Assembly: GCF_900109885.1 (NCBI RefSeq)
Contig: NZ_FOBS01000020.1
Location: 1-62,356 of the forward strand
Reading direction: 5' to 3'
Length of the DNA: 62,356 bases
Source of the DNA: Syntrophus gentianae
Lineage (GTDB): Bacteria > Desulfobacterota > Syntrophia > Syntrophales > Syntrophaceae
A model generated the notes under the pieces. The model saw only the letters and a list, made by a program, of their open reading frames with translations. It had not been told where the DNA came from and did no database searches. The position numbers were made by a program, and so were the translations under genes. Each line of letters begins with the position of its first letter. Position 1 is the first letter of the stretch. Of the stretch, positions 28,134 to 39,335 are shown piece after piece.

Positions 28134-28637
28134 ATGTCCTGGTACGCTGTTCACACAAGGAGCCGTCATGAAGACAAGGCCTATGCCGGACTTGTGCAGA
28201 AAACCATTACAACTTTTTTACCAAAAATTGAGGTGTGGAGTTCAAGAAAGGACCGCCGGAAGAAAATCATGATCCCTCTTTTTCCCGGATACCTTTTCGT
28301 CGAACTGCTTTCTCTGGATAATCAAACCAAGCTGGATGTCCTCAAGACCTTCGGCGTCGTCCGCATTCTCGGCAAGCCGACCGGTTCTGAACCCATTGCC
28401 GTACCCGACGATAAGATCGAGGCCATCCGGCGCATTGTGGAGTCCAAGGTCGAGGTTCAGAATCTTTCCTACCCCCAGGTGGGAGAGGCCGCCAGGATCG
28501 TCGACGGTCCCTTTAAGGGAATAGAAGGCACGGTCCTGAAAACGGATTTTGAGAAAGACCTTTTTGTCATCACCATCGAACTGTTGCAGCGCTCCGTGGC
28601 CATCAAACTGGAAGGCTCCCAGATTGAGAAGATCTGA
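28134..28637 (+). CDS. NusG-paralogue antiterminator (UpxY/RfaH type)
   Basis: 167 residues. The N-terminal NGN domain starts SWYAVHTRSRHEDKAYAGL and has IPLFPGYLFVEL and VVRILGK. The C-terminal KOW domain has VGEAARIVDGPFKGIEGTVLK. It is shorter and more diverged than housekeeping NusG and sits away from secE/rplK, as specialised paralogues do. RfaH, UpxY and LoaP proteins ride with RNA polymerase through long polysaccharide operons. Here it heads a plus-strand unit that ends in gmd and fcl, so antitermination of surface-glycan genes is the natural inference. I found no ops-like sequence. Confidence 0.88.
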   Translation: MSWYAVHTRSRHEDKAYAGLVQKTITTFLPKIEVWSSRKDRRKKIMIPLFPGYLFVELLSLDNQTKLDVLKTFGVVRILGKPTGSEPIAVPDDKIEAIRRIVESKVEVQNLSYPQVGEAARIVDGPFKGIEGTVLKTDFEKDLFVITIELLQRSVAIKLEGSQIEKI

Positions 28638-28668
28638 AAACTGGAACGGGATATAAGACACCTAGAAA

Positions 28669-29079
28669 ATGAGCATTTCACCGGAAAAAGAAAAGGCCAT
28701 TGCGGAACGGATGACCCGCCTGGGGATTTCTGAAGACGATCTTCGGGAAACCTTTGTCCGGTCTTCAGGGCCGGGCGGTCAAAATGTCAACAAAACGTCT
28801 ACCTGTGTCCATCTGGTTCATCTGCCCTCCGGGCTTTTCGTCAAATGCCAGCAGGACCGTTCGCAGACCGTCAACCGCCTCCTGGCCAGACGGCTGCTTC
28901 TCGACCGGATCGAACGGTTGAAAACGGGGCAGATCAGTGCCGAAAAGGCTCGAACCGAAAAGATCCGGCGGCAGAAACGACGCCGGTCAAAACGGGCTCA
29001 GGAAAAGACCCTTGAGTTGAAACACAGGCAATCCGAGAAGAAGAAACTCCGGGGAAAAATCGGAGGAGAAGATTCCTGA
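28669..29079 (+). CDS. ArfB-like GGQ release factor homologue
   Basis: 136 residues. A short N-terminal helix leads to the peptidyl-tRNA hydrolysis motif RSSGPGGQNVNKTSTCVHL; the C-terminal third is very basic (EKIRRQKRRRSKRAQEK). It lacks the codon-recognition domains of RF1/RF2. This layout matches ArfB/ICT1-type factors, which rescue stalled ribosomes by inserting the basic tail into the empty mRNA channel. A substrate-neutral call as a small RF-family protein is also fair. It is 31 bp after the NusG paralogue and 21 bp before the siroheme decarboxylase homologue. Confidence 0.8.
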   Translation: MSISPEKEKAIAERMTRLGISEDDLRETFVRSSGPGGQNVNKTSTCVHLVHLPSGLFVKCQQDRSQTVNRLLARRLLLDRIERLKTGQISAEKARTEKIRRQKRRRSKRAQEKTLELKHRQSEKKKLRGKIGGEDS

Positions 29080-29100
29080 CATTCTTCAGGAGGGATACTT

Positions 29101-29631
29101 ATGCCGGATTTGCTGGAAAAAGGAGGAGAAGAAGTCTCCCTGACCTTGGAGGAGAAGGAGATTCTTGCAGCCCTCCAGGATGACATTCCCTTGACCTCCC
29201 GCCCCTTCGCCGCTTTAGGGAAAAACCTGAGTCTCTCGGATGATGAGGTGATCCGGATCATCCGACGACTGGCAGAGCGGGGAATCCTGCGGAAATTCGG
29301 CGCCATTCTCCGTCACTCCCAGGCGGGATTTACGCAGAACGCCATGGTGGTCTGGGCTGTTCCCGAGCATCGCGTTGAAAGCGCAGGAGCAATTCTGGCT
29401 TCCTTCCCGGAAGTGTCCCACTGTTACGAGCGAACGCCTCCCTTTGAAGGGAGATACAACGTCTTTACCATGGTTCATCAAAAAAGGATGCCTATTCCTG
29501 ATTCGGTCCGGAAGATGGCGGAAGCGGCAGACCTCCCGGATTATCAGATCCTCACCAGCGAAACCGAGTATAAAAAGAGCAGCATGGCCTATTTTTCGAC
29601 CGGACTCTCAGGAAAAGATGGAGAAAAATGA
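29101..29631 (+). CDS. AsnC-type siroheme decarboxylase subunit (AhbA/AhbB/NirDLGH-like)
   Basis: 176 residues. A helix-turn-helix-like N-terminal domain (EKEILAALQDDIPLTSRPFA, RRLAERGILRKFGAILRH) is followed by an AsnC-type ligand domain with MVVWAVPE, VSHCYERTPPFEGRYNVFTMVH and EYKKSSMAYF. These are hallmarks of AhbA/AhbB, which remove two acetate carboxyls from siroheme to give didecarboxysiroheme in the alternative heme pathway of sulfate reducers and other anaerobes. The enzyme usually needs an A and a B subunit; only one is here. The stop overlaps the hemL start (ATGA), tying it to tetrapyrrole supply. Confidence 0.85.
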   Translation: MPDLLEKGGEEVSLTLEEKEILAALQDDIPLTSRPFAALGKNLSLSDDEVIRIIRRLAERGILRKFGAILRHSQAGFTQNAMVVWAVPEHRVESAGAILASFPEVSHCYERTPPFEGRYNVFTMVHQKRMPIPDSVRKMAEAADLPDYQILTSETEYKKSSMAYFSTGLSGKDGEK

Positions 29632-30922
29632 CAAAATCCAGATCGGAACAGTTTTTTGAAATTGCGGAAAGGCTATTGCCGGGCGGGGTCAATAGCCCCG
29701 TGAGGGCCTTCCGGTCCGTCGGCGGGATTCCCCGCTTCATCGACCGGGCCGCGGGTTCCCGGATCTACGATGTCGACGGACGGGAATATATCGATTATGT
29801 CGGATCCTGGGGACCGATGATCCTTGGTCATGCCCACCCTCAGGTCCAGGAAGCGATCCGGAAGGCCGTTGAGCGGGGAACGAGCTACGGCGCTCCGACC
29901 GTCCAGGAAATCGAACTGGCAAGGAGAATCATCGAGGCTTTCCCCTCTCTCGAAAAAATCCGTATGGTCAGTTCGGGAACGGAAGCCACGATGAGCGCCA
30001 TCCGCCTGGCCCGCGGCTGCACGGGTAGAGAAAAGATCCTCAAATTTGAGGGCTGTTATCATGGTCACGCCGACTCGCTCCTGGTCAAGGCCGGCTCCGG
30101 CATCGCCACCCTGGGCATCCCCGGCAGTCCCGGGGTTCCGGCCTGCCTTGCCGAACTGACCATCACCCTTCCTTTCAACTCGGTCGAAGCCTTCCGCACG
30201 GCGGTGGATCGCTACGGGAAAGAGCTGGCCTGCGTCATTGTCGAACCCGTGGCCGGCAATATGGGCGTCGTCGAACCCCTGCCGGGATTTCTGGAAACGC
30301 TCCGGGAACTGACCCGTCAGGCGGGAATTCTCCTCATTTTTGACGAGGTGATCACCGGATTCCGCCTCACCTACGGCGGCTATCAGAATCTCTGCGGCAT
30401 TGAACCCGACCTGACCTGCCTCGGGAAGATCATCGGCGGAGGGCTTCCCGTCGGCGCCTTCGGCGGCAGGCGGGATCTCATGGATTATCTGGCCCCCGTC
30501 GGACCCGTCTACCAGGCGGGCACCCTCTCCGGAAATCCCCTGGCCATGGCGGCAGGCCTCGCCACTCTGGATATCCTGAGCAGTCAGCGTGCAGACTATG
30601 ACGTTTTGAACCACCGGACGGCGGAACTGTGCGCCGCCATGGGCCGCCTCTTCCAGGCGGCGGATATCCCGGTGCGCATCAACCGCGCAGGCTCCCTTTT
30701 CACGCTCTTCTTCTCCGATCATGACGTCGTGAATTATGAAACAGCCAGCTTGAGCAATACGGACCGTTATGCCCTCTTCTTCAAGGGCATGCTGGAACGG
30801 GGCATCTACCTCGCGCCGTCGGCTTTCGAAGCGGCTTTTGTCTCTTTTGCCCATTCCGAGAAAGACCTGGAGGAGACCCTCTCGGCCTGCGCCGAAACGA
30901 TAAAAACCATGAAAGGCGGAAT

Positions 30923-30926
<4 letters not shown>
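29628..30926 (+). CDS. hemL: Glutamate-1-semialdehyde 2,1-aminomutase
   Basis: 432 residues, full length for HemL. Landmarks: [18 protein letters not shown] at the start, [48 protein letters not shown] with the PLP-binding Asp, and [18 protein letters not shown] with the PLP lysine. It isomerises glutamate-1-semialdehyde to 5-aminolevulinate. Both ends overlap neighbours by 4 bp (ATGA): the siroheme decarboxylase upstream and gmd downstream, so translation is coupled across heme and sugar genes. Confidence 0.96.
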
Positions 30927-32933
<2,007 letters not shown>

Positions 32934-33030
32934 AAAACATTTCCGACAGATTTATTTTATATTTTAGCCATGAATCGGCTGCTTTCTGATTGACTTAATA
33001 AATGGATTCGTGATAGAAGGCGCAGCATAA

Positions 33031-33321
33031 ATGGATAAAGAATCACGAAAGACCCTCATGCGGATTGCATACGCGAGCAGCGTAGGCATCGGAATGGTTC
33101 TTGCCATTTTCGGCTGTTTGTATTTTGGCAGGTACCTTGACCAGCAATTCGGAACTGGGTTGCGTTTTACGATTATTTTCCTGCTTCTCGGCATTGCGGC
33201 TGGTTTTCGGAATCTTTATTACATCATCAAGAAGTATTCTGTTGATGAAGAATCAACGACCGATTCGGGCGATATAAAAAGTGGATCCGATAGAAAAAGC
33301 CCCCCTTCAGAGAAAACTTGA
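33031..33321 (+). CDS. atpZ: AtpZ/AtpI-like small membrane protein
   Basis: 96 residues with two membrane helices: SSVGIGMVLAIFGCLYFGRYL and FTIIFLLLGIAAGFRNLYYI, separated by DQQFGTG, the AtpZ pattern. A charged, Ser-rich tail follows. AtpZ proteins assist F1Fo ATP synthase assembly and may form an ion channel with AtpI. The 3' end overlaps the next gene by 41 bp in a different frame, so the two are tightly coupled. Confidence 0.8.
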   Translation: MDKESRKTLMRIAYASSVGIGMVLAIFGCLYFGRYLDQQFGTGLRFTIIFLLLGIAAGFRNLYYIIKKYSVDEESTTDSGDIKSGSDRKSPPSEKT

Positions 33322-33673
33322 AATCACCAACTGGGTGGTTCTAGGTCTTCTTATCCTTGGCAGTACCATCCTTCAGTCCTTCCACTTTTCCCTGGGGGTT
33401 CTGCTGGGTGGCTTAATCAGCATTGTCAATTTCTACTGGCTTCACCAGAACCTCCGCAACACCTTTCAGCGCCTGATGGATGGATCTAAATCATCCATCC
33501 TGCTCAAATACTGCGTCCGGCTCGCCGTAACCGCAGTTATTCTCTACCTCATCATTGCCTATCGAATCGCGGACGTCCTGGGCCTGCTCCTGGGTCTTTC
33601 CATTGTCGTCATCAATATGGTTTTCACCGTCATCATGACGTTTCATAAAAAAAATTTTGAGGAGGTTAGTTAA
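33281..33673 (+). CDS. atpI: ATP synthase subunit I (AtpI)
   Basis: 130 residues from GTG 33281, with four membrane helices (WVVLGLLILGSTILQ, FSLGVLLGGLISIVNFYWL, LAVTAVILYLIIAY, GLLLGLSIVVINMVF). AtpI helps assemble the c-ring of Fo. It begins inside atpZ and ends 3 bp before atpB. The long 41-bp overlap with atpZ suggests coupling; if a later start were used the overlap would shrink, but no good alternative is visible. Confidence 0.78.
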   Translation: MDPIEKAPLQRKLEITNWVVLGLLILGSTILQSFHFSLGVLLGGLISIVNFYWLHQNLRNTFQRLMDGSKSSILLKYCVRLAVTAVILYLIIAYRIADVLGLLLGLSIVVINMVFTVIMTFHKKNFEEVS

Positions 33674-33676
33674 TCA

Positions 33677-34330
33677 ATGGAGTCTCTGTCGTTTCTTCAC
33701 AACCCCTTCGTCCCGGATCACGTGACGTATATGTGGTTTGTCATGGCCCTGCTGATCGTGTCCGCACTGATCGTCAGGGGCGCGCTGGAGCTGTATCCGG
33801 GTAAGTTCCAGAATGTCATGGAAGTCGTCATTGGCGGGCTCAATACCTTGGTTATGGATACCATGGGACCTCACGGAAAACCGTTCTTCCCTCTTATTGC
33901 AACGATTGCACTCTTTGTCCTCCTATCCAACCTTCTCGGCCTGGTTCCCGGTTTCGGATGCCCCACGGCGAATTTGAATACCAACGCGGCCATGGCGATT
34001 TCAGTCTTTGTCCTGACGCATGTCATGGGCGTCAAGGTTCATGGCGCAAAATATGTCAAACAGTTCCTGGGACCGGTAGCGTGGCTGGCTCCTCTCATGC
34101 TCCCCATTGAGCTCGTCAGTCATCTGGTCCGTCCCCTGTCCCTCTCAATCCGACTTTTCGGCAACATGGAGGGTGGACATATCGTTATCATGGTGTTGCT
34201 CATCCTGGCTCCCTTTCTCGTTCCTGTACCAATCCTGATCCTGAAACTCCTCATCTGCTTCATCCAGACCCTCGTCTTTTCGCTCCTTTCCATGATGTAT
34301 ATCGGCGGGGCCATGGAAGAGGCTCATTAA
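33677..34330 (+). CDS. atpB: F1Fo ATP synthase subunit a
   Basis: 217 residues with five to six membrane helices. Helix [27 protein letters not shown] holds the essential Arg (SIRLFGN) of the proton or sodium path, and the following helix matches the family ([23 protein letters not shown]). Subunit a forms the half-channels facing the c-ring. GAGGAGG precedes the start. The c subunit (atpE), which usually follows, is absent; a strong terminator comes 36 bp after the stop. Confidence 0.93.
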   Translation: MESLSFLHNPFVPDHVTYMWFVMALLIVSALIVRGALELYPGKFQNVMEVVIGGLNTLVMDTMGPHGKPFFPLIATIALFVLLSNLLGLVPGFGCPTANLNTNAAMAISVFVLTHVMGVKVHGAKYVKQFLGPVAWLAPLMLPIELVSHLVRPLSLSIRLFGNMEGGHIVIMVLLILAPFLVPVPILILKLLICFIQTLVFSLLSMMYIGGAMEEAH

Positions 34331-34365
34331 TTTAAGGATTCATCTTCTCGAATGCTCCAAAACGG

Positions 34366-34410
34366 CAAAGGCCGCGATCCTCAAGCTGAGGGTTGCGGCC
34401 TTTGTTTTTT
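34366..34410 (+). terminator. Strong intrinsic terminator after atpB
   Basis: An 18-bp stem (34366-34383 with 34387-34404, two G-U pairs) closes on a 3-nt loop and is followed by TTTTTT. It also lies just past the minus-strand engB stop and may serve both genes. Confidence 0.9.
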
Positions 34411-34430
34411 CTGATGATCTCACCCCGAAA

Positions 34431-35006
34431 TTATTTCAGTCTTTGTATTTCCTCCCAGATTTGATCCCTGCCCAGACCCGTCTTCGCGGAGAAAGTAATC
34501 GGCATATCCGGAAGGGAAAGAACTTCCCGGATGGCGCGTGATCTGTTTTTGCTTTCCCCCCGGGAGAGCTTGTCCGCTTTGGTCAGAACGAAGAGCGTCT
34601 TTCGAGCGTAAAAATCCAGCCAGGCCTTAAGCGCCAGATCTTCCTCCGACGGGTTTCTCCGGATGTCGAGGATGAGAACAACCAGTTTCAGGCATTCCCG
34701 TTCCCGCAGATACGCCTCAATCATGGGGCCCCATTCCCTCTTGACGGACTCGGGAACCCGGGCAAAGCCGTAGCCGGGAAGATCGACGAACAACAATTCC
34801 TGGTTGATATTGAAAAAATTGATCAACTGCGTCCTGCCCGGCGTATTGCTGGTCCGGGCAAGCTGTTTTCTGCGGACGAGGGTATTGATCAGCGACGATT
34901 TTCCCACATTCGACCGGCCGACAAAGGCCACTTCGGGCAGAGTTCCCTGAGGATAGCCCGAGGGCGCTGTCGCACTCTTGACAAACTCCACGGTCACGAT
35001 TTTCAT
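34431..35006 (-). CDS. engB: Ribosome-biogenesis GTPase EngB/YsxC
   Basis: 191 residues with all GTPase motifs: GRSNVGKSSLIN (G1), TRTSNTPGRTQ-like switch region (ARTSNTPGRTQLINFF), DLPGYGFA (G3), LTKADKLSRG (G4) and FSAKTGLG (G5). EngB acts in late assembly of the large ribosomal subunit. Its ATG overlaps the stop of the upstream sigma-54 regulator gene by 4 bp (ATGA), an unusual partner for this housekeeping gene. Confidence 0.95.
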   Translation of the reverse strand: MKIVTVEFVKSATAPSGYPQGTLPEVAFVGRSNVGKSSLINTLVRRKQLARTSNTPGRTQLINFFNINQELLFVDLPGYGFARVPESVKREWGPMIEAYLRERECLKLVVLILDIRRNPSEEDLALKAWLDFYARKTLFVLTKADKLSRGESKNRSRAIREVLSLPDMPITFSAKTGLGRDQIWEEIQRLK

Positions 35007-36442
35007 GATCCGGTTTTTCCCTCGACGGTGAGTTTCTCCTCTTCCGGACTTCTCTCAAAGCCGTCGCGTTCAAAGGATATCCCGTATTTATCCAGTTTCC
35101 GTTCAAAGGTGGGCCGCGATATCCCCAGAATATCGCAAAGTTCCCCCTTGTTTTTTCCCCTTTCCAGTTTCAGGATTTTCCGAATGTGCTGCTCTTCCAC
35201 ATCATCCAGGGTCAACAGCTCACCGGACTTCCCCCATTCCTCCAGCCGGGAGACGTTCCCTGTTTCGGAAACAACGGGCTTTTTAAAAAGTTCCGGGAAA
35301 TCGCCTCTCTCCAGAATCCTTCCCTTGGCCATCACGCCGGCACGAACGAGGAGGTTCTCCAATTCCCGCACATTGCCGGGCCAGTCATTCGAAAGAAAGG
35401 CTCCCATCACCTCTTCCGAAACCCCGACGATCTGCCGGCGAAGTTCCCGATTAATCTTGGTTATCAGAAAAGAAACCAGCCTGGGGAGATCCTCCGACCG
35501 ATCCCTCAGGGGAGGCATTTTGATGGAGACGATATTGAGCCGGTAATACAGATCAGACCGGAAATGTCCCTCCCGGACCAATGTTTTAAGATCCTTGTTC
35601 GTCGCCGCAATGACCCGGGCATGGACCTGTACTTTATCCTTTCCTCCCACCCGTTCAAACTCCATTTCCTGAAGCACGCGGAGCAGCTTGGCCTGGAGGT
35701 TGATGGACATCTCGCTGATTTCATCAAGAAAGAGTGTCCCGTACCGCGCCAGCTCGAATTTCCCCAGTTGCCGGTTAAAGGCGCTGGTGAACGAACCTTT
35801 CTCATGGCCGAACAACTCCGATTCCAGAAGCGTTTCCACAATGGCGGAACAGTTGACGGCGATGAAGGGTTCATTCGGTGAGGTATGGCTGTGGATGACT
35901 TTGGCGATGAGCTCCTTTCCCGTCCCGCTCTCGCCTTCGATCAGAACGGTGGTTCGGCTTTGAGAGATAACCCCGACCATCTTGAAGATTTCCCTCATTT
36001 CCCGTCCGGCGCCGATGATATCCCCCTTCTTGAATTCCGGGAGGTTTTCCCTGGGCAACCGGTCCGTCCTCCTGTCCAGCTCCAGAGTGTTCAGCGCCTT
36101 CCGGATTGCCGAAAAAAGCTCGTTCAGATCGACGGATTTATGGATATAATCGAAGGCGCCCATTTTCATGACCCGGATGATCTTCTCCATGTCGGGATAA
36201 GCCATCATCGCGATCACTTTTATCTGTTCCTTTTCTTCCAGCAATTCCTCCAGAACCGTAAATCCGTCCACATCGGATAGAGAAACATCCAGAACCACCA
36301 GGTCCGGGGATTTCTGGACACAGAGGTTCAATCCGTCCGTTCCCGTAGAGGCCGTATAGGTCTCATATCCTTCCTTCACCAGAAAGAGTTTAACCGTTTC
36401 CAGGGCTGAGCGATCCCCATCAATGACAAGAATTCCGGACAT
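35003..36442 (-). CDS. NtrC-type response regulator with altered sigma-54 contact motif
   Basis: 479 residues. Receiver domain (1-120) with phospho-accepting Asp in LVVLDVSLSD; AAA+ domain (about 140-375) with Walker A GESGTGKE, Walker B LFLDEIS and an arginine-rich sensor region; C-terminal Fis-type helix-turn-helix (EQHIRKILKLERGKNKGELCDILGISRPTFERKL, seen in parts). The sigma-54 contact loop reads GSFTSA where GAFTGA is expected, so coupling to sigma-54 may be changed or lost. No histidine kinase is adjacent. It is co-transcribed with engB through a 4-bp overlap. Confidence 0.88.
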   Translation of the reverse strand: MSGILVIDGDRSALETVKLFLVKEGYETYTASTGTDGLNLCVQKSPDLVVLDVSLSDVDGFTVLEELLEEKEQIKVIAMMAYPDMEKIIRVMKMGAFDYIHKSVDLNELFSAIRKALNTLELDRRTDRLPRENLPEFKKGDIIGAGREMREIFKMVGVISQSRTTVLIEGESGTGKELIAKVIHSHTSPNEPFIAVNCSAIVETLLESELFGHEKGSFTSAFNRQLGKFELARYGTLFLDEISEMSINLQAKLLRVLQEMEFERVGGKDKVQVHARVIAATNKDLKTLVREGHFRSDLYYRLNIVSIKMPPLRDRSEDLPRLVSFLITKINRELRRQIVGVSEEVMGAFLSNDWPGNVRELENLLVRAGVMAKGRILERGDFPELFKKPVVSETGNVSRLEEWGKSGELLTLDDVEEQHIRKILKLERGKNKGELCDILGISRPTFERKLDKYGISFERDGFERSPEEEKLTVEGKTGS

Positions 36443-36533
36443 ATCTCCTAAATCTCGATACTCGAATTTCGACAGGCGCTTTTCATCACCTTAGACTTTG
36501 ACCGCCTTCCAAAGGACCGAAGCCCTTTTCGAA

Positions 36534-37142
36534 CTACTTCTGCAGTTTTTCCAATTCCTGAACCAGGATTTCCAGAGACGGCCGTTTGTTGATGTCCTGG
36601 ACATCAATATAGCGGATGATGCCCTTTTTATCGATAATAAACAAGGCCCGTTCAGACACTCCGTCGGACCGCAGGATTCCGAATCGAGAAGCGGTTTCCC
36701 CATGGGGATAGAAATCGGACAGAACGGGAAACCACAAGTGGCCCATCTGGTTCGTCCAGGAAAAGAGCGTCGGGATGTTGTCCACCGATATTCCGAGCAG
36801 GATCGCGTCGTTCTTGTCAAAAATGTCCTTGACGATGTTATAGCCGGGCCACTGATCGGAACAGACGGGAGTCCAGGCAGCGGGGACAAAGGAAAGCACC
36901 ACGTTCTTCCTTCCCCGATAATCCTTCAGCGAAACGAGTTCGCCGGAAATCGATCTCAGCGTGAAATCCGGAACCGGATCACCCACCTTTACCTTCAGGA
37001 CACTGTCCATGGGTTTCAGACTTCCCGGATTATAGACATTGTCCTTGTAGGCATCCGACAGGCCGTAAGCTGCAGAGCTGGACAGGAAAACGAGGGTAAC
37101 GGCTGTAAAAAATCCAGCCAATCTGTTTTTATATTTCGTCAT
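36534..37142 (-). CDS. Periplasmic peroxiredoxin-like protein
   Basis: 202 residues with a signal peptide (LAGFFTAVTLVFLSSSAAYG, cleavage near residue 27). The thioredoxin-fold domain begins VGDPVPDFTLRSISGELVSL and has the peroxidatic site AAWTPVCSDQWP (Thr and Cys of PxxxTxxC-type). Later parts (LGISVDNIPTLFSW, FPVLSDFYPHGETASRFGI) match AhpC/AhpE-type enzymes. It probably reduces peroxides in the periplasm. It follows the TlpA-like gene by 10 bp in the same direction, which may supply its reductant. Confidence 0.83.
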   Translation of the reverse strand: MTKYKNRLAGFFTAVTLVFLSSSAAYGLSDAYKDNVYNPGSLKPMDSVLKVKVGDPVPDFTLRSISGELVSLKDYRGRKNVVLSFVPAAWTPVCSDQWPGYNIVKDIFDKNDAILLGISVDNIPTLFSWTNQMGHLWFPVLSDFYPHGETASRFGILRSDGVSERALFIIDKKGIIRYIDVQDINKRPSLEILVQELEKLQK

Positions 37143-37152
37143 GACCTCCCCC

Positions 37153-37746
37153 TTATTGAATGCCGGTAAGTTTGATCACCAGGTTCAAAAACGTATCGAC
37201 ATCCCCGAAGGCCCCCAGCTTGGAATAAACAATTCGATAAGAACCGTTGGGGTAGTTCTGAAACACAATGAAATAGGGCGTTCTCACTTCCCCGAATTTT
37301 TTATGCAGGACAAAGTCTCCATCGGAAAAGAGGGGAAAAGGAATCTGATATTTCTTTTTAAACGTATCCACCTCATAGGCATTGTTTCCCGCTCCAATCC
37401 CTATCATCTTGATCCTGCCCCGCAGGGACGCCGTTTTCTCGATTTTTTCATACAACGCCTTCACATTGGGAGCTTCGGCCTGGCAATAGGGGCAATACAT
37501 GCTGAAGATTTCCAGGATGACCACGTCTCCCTTAATCTGCGTCATTTTGAACGTTCCTTTTCCCAGGAAGGGCAGGCCGCGGGAAAGACCGAGATAATTC
37601 CTTTCCGCCGCATCCTGGGGGATGGCCAGTTCAAATTCGGGCAATGCACCACGAGCCTGGGGAGGTGAAACCGCACAGGCATTTTTCACCATGACGGCCA
37701 AGGTGACGGCCAAAACCAATCCCAAGATGGTTGAGAAGCGTTTCAT
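37153..37746 (-). CDS. Periplasmic TlpA/thioredoxin-like protein
   Basis: 197 residues from the ATG placed 7 nt after AAGGAGG; another ATG six bases upstream is too close to that site. A signal peptide (FSTILGLVLAVTLAVMVKNACA) precedes a thioredoxin fold with active site FSMYCPYCQAEAPN (CPYC). The family shuttles electrons or reduces disulfides outside the membrane. It is the first gene of a two-gene operon with the peroxiredoxin. Confidence 0.83.
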   Translation of the reverse strand: MKRFSTILGLVLAVTLAVMVKNACAVSPPQARGALPEFELAIPQDAAERNYLGLSRGLPFLGKGTFKMTQIKGDVVILEIFSMYCPYCQAEAPNVKALYEKIEKTASLRGRIKMIGIGAGNNAYEVDTFKKKYQIPFPLFSDGDFVLHKKFGEVRTPYFIVFQNYPNGSYRIVYSKLGAFGDVDTFLNLVIKLTGIQ

Positions 37747-37973
37747 AGTCATTCCTCCTTTATAAATGGACAATGGTTCTCTATCAGGAAAAGCAGATGA
37801 AATCAATATAGGTTAAGGGTTTTTATGTGTCAATGGCAATGGTTGTACAGGTCGCGTCCTGAGCAAAATATTGTCTACAAAACGCCCTCCGGTTATGGTA
37901 TCAGATTGGTGAATTTTTTAGAGAAAAGACATCAACAAAACGATCGTTTCAAGAAAGGAAGTCGGCAAAATTC

Positions 37974-39335
37974 ATGAAGGTAAAGATTTTTCTGGTTGTC
38001 GGGTTAATCTTTCTCATAGGGATGACAGGCTGTCAAAAACCTCAGATACTGGTTCCCTCGCCACCGGAACCTCAAACACAGGTACCTCCGAAACAGGCGC
38101 CTCCGGAATCTCAGATACAGGAGAAAGAACTGCCTCCGGCGCCTGAAAAACGGGATTACTCCAGGCAGCTTTCGCCGGGAGAACGCTCCCTGCGAAAAAT
38201 AACCGATCCGGCCGAAATTCCCGACTTTACCGAGGCCTGTGAAGACCTGTCCAATTTGGAGATGGCCATTCATAACAGCCTGAACTATCTCAAAAAACCT
38301 TCAAGCAAGCAGTTCTTTCCCTCTGGCGAGGTCCAGCACCAGCAAATGGAGGAGAGCCTGAAGGCCTTTGCAGAGCTGATCAATTCCGGGCACAGAGGCG
38401 CCGAGCTCAATACCCTTCTTCGGGAACAGTTCGATGTCTATACCTCTGTCGGCTGCGATGGCAAGGGAACGGTGCTCTTCACCGGCTACTTCACCCCGAT
38501 CTTCGACGGCTCCCGGGAATCCAGCGAACGCTTCAAGTACCCCCTGTACAGCCAGCCGGAAGATCTCGTAAAGGACCCTGAAGGCAACATCCTCGGCAGA
38601 CGCACCGGGGACGAAATGACCCCTTATCCGCCCCGCGCCGAGATAGAGAGCACCGGGATGCTGAAGGGCAGGGAAATCATGTGGCTTGACGACCCCTTCA
38701 AGGTCTTTATCGTCCACGTGCAGGGATCGGCCAAAATCCGGCAGCCAGACGGCTCGCTCATCGGGATCGGCTATGCCGCGAATAACGGTCATCCCTACAA
38801 AAGCATCAGCCAGAAGATGATCGCTGACGGAAAGATCTCAAAGGACCGGATGAGCCTGTCCTCGATGATCGAATACTTCAAGGCCCATCCGGATGAGGTT
38901 TCAGAATATACCAGTCTCAACCCCCGCTTCGTCTTCTTCCGGATAGAAGACGGTCAACCCCGGGGATCGCTCAATGAACCGGTGATCCCCTTACGGACCA
39001 TTGCCACCGACAAGTCCATCTTTCCCCGGGCAGGTCTGACCTTTATTTCCACCACCCTGCCGCGGGCGATGGGCGGCAATGTTTCTCAGGAGCCATACCT
39101 TGGCTTTGCACTGGATCAGGACGCCGGCGGCGCAATCCGCGCCCCGGGAAGGTGCGATGTCTACATGGGACAGGGCGATACCGCCGGAAAGCTGGCCGGA
39201 CAGACATACCGGGAAGGCCGGTTGTATTACCTGTTTTTAAAACCGGAATATCAAGCGGTCAGCCCGGATGAACAACCCGCGGCAGAAGAGACAGAAGGAG
39301 AAGAAGCCGTTGCCGAACCGGAGTCCGGTGGCTAA
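37974..39335 (+). CDS. mltA: Membrane-bound lytic transglycosylase A (MltA), lipoprotein
   Basis: 453 residues. A lipoprotein signal ends IGMTGC (Cys ~20), followed by a ~40-residue Pro/Gln/Glu-rich linker. The MltA domain has VLFTGYFTPIFDGSRE and ends with the 3D-type catalytic stretch FALDQDAGGAIRAPGRCDVYMG with the active-site Asp. It cuts peptidoglycan to anhydromuropeptides, acting from the outer membrane side. The C-terminus is acidic. AAGGAAG-like ribosome site. Single gene facing the SDR downstream. Confidence 0.92.
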   Translation: MKVKIFLVVGLIFLIGMTGCQKPQILVPSPPEPQTQVPPKQAPPESQIQEKELPPAPEKRDYSRQLSPGERSLRKITDPAEIPDFTEACEDLSNLEMAIHNSLNYLKKPSSKQFFPSGEVQHQQMEESLKAFAELINSGHRGAELNTLLREQFDVYTSVGCDGKGTVLFTGYFTPIFDGSRESSERFKYPLYSQPEDLVKDPEGNILGRRTGDEMTPYPPRAEIESTGMLKGREIMWLDDPFKVFIVHVQGSAKIRQPDGSLIGIGYAANNGHPYKSISQKMIADGKISKDRMSLSSMIEYFKAHPDEVSEYTSLNPRFVFFRIEDGQPRGSLNEPVIPLRTIATDKSIFPRAGLTFISTTLPRAMGGNVSQEPYLGFALDQDAGGAIRAPGRCDVYMGQGDTAGKLAGQTYREGRLYYLFLKPEYQAVSPDEQPAAEETEGEEAVAEPESGG

